Assembly (NCBI GenBank): GCA_026393655.1
Contig: JAPKZT010000243.1
Location: 1 to 5,552, forward strand
Length of the DNA: 5,552 nucleotides
Direction of reading: 5' to 3'
Source: Actinomycetota bacterium
Lineage (GTDB): Bacteria > Actinomycetota > Acidimicrobiia > Acidimicrobiales > Ilumatobacteraceae
Part shown: positions 1-5,552 of the stretch, in pieces
Layout of the letters: every line of letters starts with the position of its first letter
Position numbering within the stretch: position 1 is the stretch's first letter
Position numbers and translations under genes: made by a program
The notes under the pieces: generated by a model
Told to the model about the DNA's origin: nothing
Database searches by the model: none
Seen by the model: only the letters and a program-made list of their open reading frames with translations

Positions 1-258
1 ACGACCACCACGCACAAGCACGATTGAGTGCTCTTGCAAGTTCTGTCCTTCGCCAGGGATATAAGCAGTTATTTCTGCGCCGCTAGTCACACGAACACGT
101 GCAACTTTGCGCAACGCCGAGTTTGGCTTCTTCGGTGTGGTTGTAAAAACACGCGTGCATACTCCACGACGTTGAGGAGAACCCTTAAGCGCCGGAGTCT
201 TAGTCTTTGAAGACTTTGAGCTACGACCCTGACGGATCAACTGTTGAATTGTGGGCAC
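1..258 (-). CDS. rpsL: 30S ribosomal protein S12, N-terminal 86 residues (gene runs off left edge)
   Basis: S12 sits at the decoding centre of the 30S subunit and helps control tRNA selection and accuracy. The reading frame starts with GTG at 258 (MPTIQQLIRQGR...) and stays open to base 1, giving 86 of the roughly 124 residues usual for the family. It aligns without gaps to the E. coli protein, as I recall it, through RGVCTRV (31-37), TTTPKKPNSALRKV (39-52) and the GEGQNLQEHS and VRGGR segments near the window edge. Lys43, the residue most often changed in streptomycin-resistant mutants (counting Met as 1), is the wild-type Lys; the second hotspot, Lys88, lies just outside the window. The GTG start is supported by the family N-terminus and by an AAAAAAGG site 8 nt upstream. 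In most bacteria rpsG, fusA and tuf follow. The identity is very secure; only the 3' part is missing. Confidence 0.98.
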   Translation of the reverse strand, partial: MPTIQQLIRQGRSSKSSKTKTPALKGSPQRRGVCTRVFTTTPKKPNSALRKVARVRVTSGAEITAYIPGEGQNLQEHSIVLVRGGR

Positions 259-266
259 GCAAACGA

Positions 267-274
267 CCTTTTTT
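267..274 (-). promoter_or_regulatory. Ribosome binding site of rpsL
   Basis: On the minus strand this reads AAAAAAGG and ends 8 nt before the GTG start at 258. The AAGG core is a normal though short Shine-Dalgarno match. It supports the GTG as the true start, since no ATG lies at the family N-terminus. Confidence 0.65.
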
Positions 275-310
275 ATATTGCTGTTACGGAAAACTACCTA
301 TTCGAAACCA

Positions 311-322
311 CCCGCAAACGGG
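311..322 (-). other. Small perfect hairpin at the predicted 5' end of the rpsL leader
   Basis: On the minus strand CCCG-TTTG-CGGG can form a 4-bp all-GC stem with a 4-nt loop. It lies just downstream of the candidate -10 box, so it would be at or next to the 5' end of a transcript from that promoter. It has no U tract and is not a terminator. It could stabilise the leader or be chance. Confidence 0.25.
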
Positions 323-329
323 ACAGTGA

Positions 330-359
330 ATACTACGGTTCAATCGCTCGTCTCGGCAA
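330..359 (-). promoter_or_regulatory. Candidate sigma-70-type promoter for rpsL
   Basis: Read on the minus strand, TTGCCG (354-359; 4 of 6 matches to TTGACA) is followed after 18 bp by TAGTAT (330-335; 4 of 6 matches to TATAAT). Transcription would begin near 322-323 and give a leader of about 65 nt before the rpsL GTG. The 118-nt gap is long for this otherwise tight gene row, which makes a separate rpsL promoter plausible. The match is only moderate and the spacer is one base longer than the optimum, so this is a candidate and not an established site. Confidence 0.35.
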
Positions 360-376
360 CCTGCCCCTACTCGTTT

Positions 377-1066
377 TTAAGGGGTCGCCACAACGAAGTA
401 TTGACCACCCAAAGGAATCTTCTTCAAGATCGGGTCTAGTTTCGTTAGAGCTTTCAGCGGCTCTGGAAAGAACGAACAATACCCAGTTTCACGAATCTTG
501 AACCCGCAGTATGCGCTAAGTAATTTTTTTATGTCGCGCATCGAGATCAATTCGGCATCTACATCCATTGGGCAGTTTGAAACGATTCGCCGCGTCAGGG
601 GGTTATAGGTGTTGTGTTCAATCACAACTAGGCAACCATCGGGTTTAAGGTTCGCACGCAAGTTCTCAAGAATCTCAACACGAGTGCTACCCGTAACGTG
701 ATGCAAAACGGTCGACATCAAAATTACGTCGAACTTTTCAGTCGTGTTCAGCGCCGAGTTGACGATCGTGACCTGCGGAAACCGCGCCCGAACAACATCG
801 AGCGAAACTTCTGACACATCAGTTGCGAATATCTTCGAGCCAGGAAACTGTTCAAGTAAATACGGCAACGACAAGCCCACACCACAACCAAAGTCAAGAA
901 CGTTTAGGCCAGTACCACCACGGGTTTTGGCCGCGCCACGAGATAAACGATTCTTAAGTAGTCGAACCTTATATTCGGCTTGATATTTATCGCTAGTTCG
1001 AGTCAGCGCAAGACTATTGCGCAATGACTCGTTGTAGTTCTCGGCAAACTTGTCAAACTCAGACAT
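377..1066 (-). CDS. Class I SAM-dependent methyltransferase, substrate unknown
   Basis: This 229-residue protein should transfer a methyl group from S-adenosylmethionine to an unidentified acceptor in the cytoplasm. The Rossmann-fold motifs are in order: glycine-rich motif I VLDFGCGVG (56-64), which binds SAM; the acidic end of strand 2 at Asp83 (ATDVSE), expected to bind the ribose hydroxyls; FDVILMSTVLHHV (112-124) as strand 4; and LKPDGCLVVIEHN (140-152) as strand 5. The FDKFAENYNESLRNSL start (4-19) and the EHNTYNPLTRRIVSNCPMD block (150-168) recall a subgroup that I associate with surface-polysaccharide clusters. The C-terminal PLGGQYFVVATP appears intact, so the gene looks complete. There is no signal peptide or membrane segment. 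The start ATG lies 28 nt after the rpoC stop with GGGTGA just upstream, so it is probably co-transcribed with rpoBC. The fold is certain. The acceptor could be a sugar, lipid or other small molecule, and nothing in the sequence points to rRNA or protein. Confidence 0.9.
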   Translation of the reverse strand: MSEFDKFAENYNESLRNSLALTRTSDKYQAEYKVRLLKNRLSRGAAKTRGGTGLNVLDFGCGVGLSLPYLLEQFPGSKIFATDVSEVSLDVVRARFPQVTIVNSALNTTEKFDVILMSTVLHHVTGSTRVEILENLRANLKPDGCLVVIEHNTYNPLTRRIVSNCPMDVDAELISMRDIKKLLSAYCGFKIRETGYCSFFPEPLKALTKLDPILKKIPLGGQYFVVATP

Positions 1067-1069
1067 TGC

Positions 1070-1075
1070 TCACCC
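1070..1075 (-). promoter_or_regulatory. Ribosome binding site of the methyltransferase gene
   Basis: On the minus strand GGGTGA ends 3 nt before the ATG at 1066. It matches the GGTGA end of the extended Shine-Dalgarno sequence GGAGGTGA, so the register to the start codon is reasonable despite the short gap. It supports this ATG as the start. The overlapping GTG inside it is out of frame. Confidence 0.5.
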
Positions 1076-1094
1076 GAACCTAACTTTCGATTTT

Positions 1095-4000
1095 TTACTG
1101 AGCGATCTCGCTGTCAGGACTATCGTCGAAACCATTGTCAAGATCAGTGTCAGGACCAGTTACAGCGTTAATAACTTCGCTCGTAACCGATTCAATTGTC
1201 TCGGCTAAATCTTGCGTTTGATCGTCGGCAACATATGTGCCTTTTAATCCAGCCAAGTATGCAGCTGGATCGGCTTCGTCATCGCTCGAGTAATAAGCCA
1301 TCGGCACATAATCTGGCGCGCTGACATCAAACAAGTTGTAACGATCCATGCCAGTTCCGGCTGGGATCAATTTTCCGATGATGATGTTCTCTTTGAGGCC
1401 AACCAAATGATCTGACTTGCCGTCAATCGCCGCCTCAGTAAGAACACGAGTCGTTTCTTGGAAGGACGCCGCCGACAACCATGATTCGGTTGCAAGCGAA
1501 GCCTTGGTGATACCCATCAATACTGGGCGACCCTCGGCTGGCTTCTTGCCTTCTTCAACGATTGCTCGGTTGACATCACGGAAAATTTTTGAGTCCGCAA
1601 GATGACCTGGCAAGAAATGGGTCTCGCCTGGCTCTTGAACGCTGATGCGTCGCGTCATTTGACGAACGATCAACTCGATGTGCTTGTCGTGAATCGCCAC
1701 ACCTTGATCGCGATACACCTTTTGCACTTCTTCAACAAGGTATTGCTGAGTTTCGCGAATTCCCTTGATCACCATTAGTTCTTTTGGATCTAATGGACCA
1801 TCAGTGATGCGCTCTCCAGCTTCAACGCTCTGTCCGTCTTTGACTAACGGACGACTACCAGTTGGCAAAATGATCTCAATTTCTTGACCTTGATCATCAA
1901 TAACTTTGATCGGAATACCCTTGCCTTCGTCTTCAAGAATTCGAAGAACGCCTGTTGCTGGCACAAGTCGAGCAGAACCCTTTGGGTTACGAGCTTCGAA
2001 AAGTTCAACTACGCGTGGCAAACCACCAGCGATGTCTTTTCCGGCAACGCCACCAGTATGGAAGGTACGCATTGTCAACTGAGTACCAGGCTCACCGATT
2101 GATTGTGCAGCGATTACACCTACTGCTTCACCAAGTTCGATGTCTTTACCAGTTGCTAACGAACGACCGTAACATTTTGCGCAAACGCCAACTTCGGCGT
2201 CGCAAGTTACGACTGAGCGAACACGAACACGCGAAACTTTTGGATCGAGACGCAATGTCTCCATTTCAACGTCACCGATGATCGTATTTTTCGGCATTAC
2301 TGAACCATCTGAAAGTTCAATGTCGTTAAGCAAAGCGCGTCCGAACAACTTGGTCTCAAGGTATGCACGTGTGTTTGCAGTATCTGCACCAACGTTTTCT
2401 ACCCACACACCAAGAGTCGTGCCGCAATCGTCTTCACGAACGATTAGTTCTTGAGCAACGTCATGCAAACGACGAGTTAAGTAACCCGAGTCGGCAGTAC
2501 GAAGCGCAGTATCTACAAGGCCCTTACGAGCACCTGGAGTTGCAATGAAGTATTCAAGAGTTTGCAGACCTTCACGGAAGTTGCTCTTGATCGGACGAGG
2601 AATCATGTCACCACGAGGGTTGGCCACGAGTCCACGCATACCTGCGATCTGACGCATCTGGGTCATGTTTCCACGAGCACCAGAACCGATCATCATGTCG
2701 ACTGGGTTGAAATGCAAAGCCTTGAATTCGGCTTCCATCGCTTCTTGAACATCGGCAGTAGCAGCAGTCCAAATTCGAACTTCTTGCTGACGGCGCTCAC
2801 CATCGGTGATGATTCCGCGACGGAACTGATTCTCAACTTTTTCTGCTTGCTTCTCATAACCGTCGAGGATTCCACGCTTTGCCTTCGGAGTCTTTACGTC
2901 ATCAACCGAAACGGTTAGACCTGACTGCGATGCATAGCGGTAACAAATGTTCTTAATCGCGTCAAGTGACGAAGCAATTATCGCCTTTGGATAATTGTCG
3001 CTAAGTCGCTCAACGATTACGCCGAACTCTTTTTTCTTGACCGCAGCCGAGATATGCCCGAAACGTACGACGAAGTCTTTTGGCAGAACTTCTTCGAACA
3101 ACAATCGACCAGGTGTGGTCTCAACATATTTGCGGACACTGTTTCCTGAGGCGTCTTGCGAAGTTTCAAGCAACTTGATTTTCGCGTGAAGTTTTACTCC
3201 ACCTTCATCAAGTGCACGAGTGATTTCCCACATTGTTCTGAAAACTCGGCCTTCACCCTTTAAACCTGCTTCTTCGCGGGTCAAATAGAAACCACCGATT
3301 ACAAGGTCCTGTTGCGGGGTAACAATTGGTCGACCAGATGCTGGTGACAAAATGTTGTTCGCCGAAAGCATCAACACACGAGCCTCTGCTTGTGCTTCAA
3401 CTGACAATGGCAAGTGAACCGCCATTTGGTCGCCGTCGAAGTCAGCGTTAAACGCTGTACATACAAGTGGGTGCAAGTGAATCGCTTTGCCCTCAACAAG
3501 TACTGGCTCGAAAGCCTGAATACCAAGTCGGTGCAAAGTTGGTGCGCGGTTAAGTAACACTGGATGCTCTTTGATTACTTCTTCAAGTACGTCCCAAACT
3601 TGTGGACGACGACGCTCGACCATGCGCTTGGCAGATTTAATGTTCTGCGCAAGTTGCTGATCGGCAAGTCGCTTCATTACGAACGGCTTGAACAATTCGA
3701 GAGCCATCAACTTCGGCAAACCACACTGCTGCAAACGCAATGTTGGTCCGGCGACGATTACTGAACGACCCGAATAGTCAACGCGCTTGCCGAGCAAGTT
3801 CTGACGGAAGCGACCTTGCTTACCTTTTAAGCCGTCTGAAAGCGACTTGAGTGGACGATTGCCCGGACCACTAACTGGTCGACCACGACGGCCGTTGTCG
3901 AACAGAGCGTCTGCTGCTTCTTGCAACATTCGTTTTTCGTTGTTGACGATGATTTCTGGCGCACCAAGTTCGAGCAATCGAGTTAAACGATTGTTGCGGT

Positions 4001-5135
4001 TGATCACGCGACGGTAAAGGTCGTTTAAGTCTGAAGTTGCAAAGCGACCACCGTCAAGTTGCACCATCGGGCGCAACTCTGGCGGAATAACTGGAATGAC
4101 ATCCAAAATCATTGCCTTTGGATTGTTCACCAATCGCTCATCTTTGTCACGACGGTTAAACGATGCGACGATCTTCAAACGTTTAATCGCTTTTTGCTTG
4201 CGCTGTGTTGAAAGCGGTTTGCCGTTTAAGCCGTTCATAATTGCCTCACGAAGAATTACTTCTTCTGAGTCAAAATCGATTGTGTCGATCAAAACTTTGA
4301 TCGACTCTGCGCCGGTACCACCGGTGAAATAATCTTCGTAACGATCTTTAATTTCTCGCCAAAGTTCTTCGTCATCAATGATCATTCTTGGGTGAAGTTT
4401 TTTGAAAGTATCAAAGGAACGCTCAAGACGATCGATGTCTTTTGTGTGACGATCAGTGATCAAAGTTATGTCTTTGTCAATAAGTTTCTGCTTGGCACGA
4501 ATATCGCTTTCTTTCGCCCCGTCGCGTTCAAGTTGCTTTAATTCTGCCTCAGCGTCTTTTTGGCGAAGCTTGATTTCTTTTTCTTTTCGCTTGATTGCTT
4601 CTTCGCGGTCTTCTACATATTCTTTTTCGAGCGCTGGCATTTCTTCATGTCGCTTGTCAACATTGACTTCGCTGACCAACCACGCCGCAAAATAAATAAC
4701 CTTCTCTAATTGTTTGGCCTTGATTTCTTCGCGCGACTCTAAACCGCCGAGAAGATATGCCAACCAACTACGAGTACCGCGTAGATACCAAATGTGCACG
4801 ACAGGTGCAGCAAGTTCGATATGGCCCATGCGTTCACGACGAACTTTTGAACGTGTAACTTCAACGCCACACTTCTCACAGATGATTCCCTTGAAGCGAA
4901 CTCGCTTGTATTTTCCGCAATAACATTCCCAGTCACGAGTTGGTCCGAAGATTTTTTCGCAGAACAAACCGTCGCGCTCTGGGCGCAATGTTCGATAGTT
5001 GATCGTCTCTGGCTTTTTAACTTCGCCGCGCGACCAGTTACGAATGTCGTCGGCTGTTGCCAAACCGATACGCAACTGTTGAAAGCTGTTGATGTCAAGC
5101 TTGCGCTTGTTGTCGTCGATAACTACATCTGACAT
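1095..5135 (-). CDS. rpoC: DNA-directed RNA polymerase subunit beta' (complete, 1346 residues)
   Basis: Beta' holds the catalytic magnesium of RNA polymerase and forms the clamp with beta. Features in order: N-terminal zinc site with Cys71, Cys73, Cys86 and Cys89; an actinobacterial-type charged coiled-coil insertion (about 160-245); the switch/lid area with GKRVDYSGRSVI (449-460); the catalytic NADFDGD loop with Asp565, Asp567 and Asp569; the bridge-helix segment GARGNMTQMRQIAGMRGL (819-836); a second zinc site with Cys904, Cys978, Cys985 and Cys988; the trigger loop around TMRTFHTGG with His1026 and no large insertion (unlike E. coli); and the conserved RPVLMGITKASLATESWLSA region (1203-1222). 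A 64-residue acidic tail (1283-1346) ends the protein. The length fits actinobacterial beta' (about 1300). No frameshift or missing key residue is seen. The ATG at 5135 is the only usable start upstream of the conserved LDINSFQQLRIGL. It follows rpoB by 37 nt, the usual rpoBC arrangement. Confidence 0.99.
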   Translation of the reverse strand: MSDVVIDDNKRKLDINSFQQLRIGLATADDIRNWSRGEVKKPETINYRTLRPERDGLFCEKIFGPTRDWECYCGKYKRVRFKGIICEKCGVEVTRSKVRRERMGHIELAAPVVHIWYLRGTRSWLAYLLGGLESREEIKAKQLEKVIYFAAWLVSEVNVDKRHEEMPALEKEYVEDREEAIKRKEKEIKLRQKDAEAELKQLERDGAKESDIRAKQKLIDKDITLITDRHTKDIDRLERSFDTFKKLHPRMIIDDEELWREIKDRYEDYFTGGTGAESIKVLIDTIDFDSEEVILREAIMNGLNGKPLSTQRKQKAIKRLKIVASFNRRDKDERLVNNPKAMILDVIPVIPPELRPMVQLDGGRFATSDLNDLYRRVINRNNRLTRLLELGAPEIIVNNEKRMLQEAADALFDNGRRGRPVSGPGNRPLKSLSDGLKGKQGRFRQNLLGKRVDYSGRSVIVAGPTLRLQQCGLPKLMALELFKPFVMKRLADQQLAQNIKSAKRMVERRRPQVWDVLEEVIKEHPVLLNRAPTLHRLGIQAFEPVLVEGKAIHLHPLVCTAFNADFDGDQMAVHLPLSVEAQAEARVLMLSANNILSPASGRPIVTPQQDLVIGGFYLTREEAGLKGEGRVFRTMWEITRALDEGGVKLHAKIKLLETSQDASGNSVRKYVETTPGRLLFEEVLPKDFVVRFGHISAAVKKKEFGVIVERLSDNYPKAIIASSLDAIKNICYRYASQSGLTVSVDDVKTPKAKRGILDGYEKQAEKVENQFRRGIITDGERRQQEVRIWTAATADVQEAMEAEFKALHFNPVDMMIGSGARGNMTQMRQIAGMRGLVANPRGDMIPRPIKSNFREGLQTLEYFIATPGARKGLVDTALRTADSGYLTRRLHDVAQELIVREDDCGTTLGVWVENVGADTANTRAYLETKLFGRALLNDIELSDGSVMPKNTIIGDVEMETLRLDPKVSRVRVRSVVTCDAEVGVCAKCYGRSLATGKDIELGEAVGVIAAQSIGEPGTQLTMRTFHTGGVAGKDIAGGLPRVVELFEARNPKGSARLVPATGVLRILEDEGKGIPIKVIDDQGQEIEIILPTGSRPLVKDGQSVEAGERITDGPLDPKELMVIKGIRETQQYLVEEVQKVYRDQGVAIHDKHIELIVRQMTRRISVQEPGETHFLPGHLADSKIFRDVNRAIVEEGKKPAEGRPVLMGITKASLATESWLSAASFQETTRVLTEAAIDGKSDHLVGLKENIIIGKLIPAGTGMDRYNLFDVSAPDYVPMAYYSSDDEADPAAYLAGLKGTYVADDQTQDLAETIESVTSEVINAVTGPDTDLDNGFDDSPDSEIAQ

Positions 5136-5146
5136 GTTGATGCCAA

Positions 5147-5153
5147 CCCTTCT
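5147..5153 (-). promoter_or_regulatory. Ribosome binding site of rpoC
   Basis: On the minus strand AGAAGGG lies in the rpoB-rpoC gap and ends 11 nt before the ATG at 5135. The spacing is a little longer than the optimum, but no better site and no other in-frame start is present, so it fixes the rpoC start. Confidence 0.6.
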
Positions 5154-5172
5154 GTTTTGCTGCCGTTAAACA

Positions 5173-5552
5173 TTAGTAAGCCTTCTCTCGTCGTCGCTCG
5201 CGCTCGCGGTCGTCTGCATCAGAACCACGTTCGTTACGGCTGATGTCGATACCAAGTTCGCGTACTGCAGTGAAGACTTCTTCGTCAAGATCTGTGAGCT
5301 CAACTTGCTTGCCTTCATGCGAAATAACTTCTACGTCAAGACAAAGTGCTTGCATTTCTTTCATCAACACTTTGAAACTCTCCGGAATACCAGGCTCTGG
5401 AATATTGTCGCCCTTGACAATCGCTTCATATACACGAACTCGTCCGAGTACGTCGTCGCTCTTGATCGTCAAAAGTTCTTGCAAGCAATACGCAGCGCCG
5501 TAGGCCTCGAGTGCCCACACTTCCATTCTCCGAAACGCTGTCCACCGAATTG
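5173..5552 (-). CDS. rpoB: DNA-directed RNA polymerase subunit beta, C-terminal end, with an apparent frameshift at 5526-5527
   Basis: This is the last part of beta, which forms RNA polymerase together with beta' and alpha. From 5526 to the TAA at 5173 the frame gives 117 residues, including MEVWALEAYGAAY, LQELLTIKSDD, and YEAIVKGDNIPEPGIPESFK, all hallmarks of the beta C-terminus that packs against beta'. From 5552 to 5526 the bases encode QFGGQRFGE, the conserved stretch directly before MEVW, but in the other frame: the base at 5526 would have to be read twice. One base is therefore missing (GAATGG where GAAATGG or similar is expected). Read without correction, the upstream frame runs about 18 codons further to a TGA. 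Because rpoB is essential, an error in the read or assembly is the likely cause. The protein ends in an Arg/Glu-rich tail (RERERRREKAY). The gene start and the rifampicin region lie outside the window. Confidence 0.95.
   Translation of the reverse strand, partial: IRWTAFRRMEVWALEAYGAAYCLQELLTIKSDDVLGRVRVYEAIVKGDNIPEPGIPESFKVLMKEMQALCLDVEVISHEGKQVELTDLDEEVFTAVRELGIDISRNERGSDADDRERERRREKAY
5524..5530 (-). other. Apparent one-base deletion (frameshift) in rpoB
   Basis: On the minus strand the sequence GGAGAATGG joins the QFGGQRFGE frame to the MEVWALEAYG frame with one base short. On the plus strand this is a run of two T (5526-5527) where three would restore the frame, a typical homopolymer undercall. 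The conserved protein sequence reads straight across the joint (RFGE then MEVW), so only one nucleotide is lost and no residues are. Confidence 0.85.

Noticed and set aside
275..280. TATAAA-like -10 box just upstream of the rpsL ribosome binding site
   Set aside because: It has no matching -35 box at 16-18 bp and would place the transcript start inside or after the ribosome binding site.
355..365. Small inverted repeat GGCA-ACC-TGCC overlapping the candidate -35 box of rpsL
   Set aside because: A 4-bp stem with a 3-nt loop is expected by chance in a gap of this length and has no other supporting signal.
364..384. Inverted repeat CCCCT/AGGGG with an 11-nt loop spanning the methyltransferase stop codon, considered as a terminator
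   Set aside because: The stem is only 5 bp and no U tract follows it on the minus strand, so it is not a convincing intrinsic terminator.
244..501. Plus-strand open frame of 85 codons across the rpsL-methyltransferase gap
   Set aside because: It overlaps the start of rpsL, its promoter region and the methyltransferase 3' end on the opposite strand, has no recognisable domain, and shows low-complexity Ser/Arg/Glu content typical of a chance frame.
1101..1112. Near-palindrome AGCGA-TC-TCGCT at the end of rpoC
   Set aside because: It lies in the coding sequence (3' codons of rpoC), has a 2-nt loop and is followed on the minus strand by an A run and not a T run; probably chance.
1955..2281. Plus-strand open frame of 108 codons antisense to rpoC
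   Set aside because: It is antisense to the trigger-loop and second zinc-site region, is rich in His, Leu, Arg and Gln as expected of an antisense shadow, and has no plausible domain.
4739..5098. Minus-strand open frame of 119 codons within rpoC
   Set aside because: It is a second frame of the highly conserved rpoC N-terminal region; the rpoC frame there matches the family residue by residue, including the zinc cysteines.

Overview
The window is a piece of the bacterial rpoBC / str (ribosomal protein S12) region. Every gene I can support is on the minus strand. In transcription order (right to left) they are: the 3' end of rpoB (RNA polymerase beta), a complete rpoC (beta', 1346 residues), a complete class I SAM-dependent methyltransferase gene (229 residues), and the first 86 codons of rpsL (ribosomal protein S12), which runs off the left edge. 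No plus-strand gene, RNA gene, mobile element, repeat array or CRISPR is visible.

Organism: the beta' protein is of the actinobacterial type. It carries a charged coiled-coil insertion after the N-terminal zinc domain, has no large insertion in the trigger loop, and resembles mycobacterial beta' along most of its length. The base composition is moderate (roughly half G+C by eye), unlike the GC-rich soil and host-associated Actinobacteria. I infer a lower-GC, possibly aquatic actinobacterium. The 'RGTRSWLAYLL' segment reminds me of Acidimicrobiia, but that is a recollection and not a search result.

Layout: rpoB stops at 5173. A 37-nt gap holding a Shine-Dalgarno site precedes rpoC (5135-1095). 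A 28-nt gap with no terminator separates rpoC from the methyltransferase (1066-377). A 118-nt gap, holding a candidate promoter and an rpsL ribosome binding site, precedes rpsL (258 to beyond the left edge). The close spacing of the first three genes suggests co-transcription; rpsL may also have its own promoter.

Function: beta and beta' form the catalytic core of RNA polymerase, and S12 is a 30S decoding-centre protein, so this is a core transcription/translation locus. The methyltransferase is the outsider: its relatives, as I recall them, mostly sit in cell-surface polysaccharide clusters.

Two points deserve attention. First, there is an apparent one-base deletion in the conserved 3' part of rpoB, at about 5526-5527, which is most likely a homopolymer sequencing error. 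Second, the methyltransferase gene lies between rpoC and rpsL. I do not see convincing evidence of a wholly new system here; this is mostly a conserved housekeeping region.
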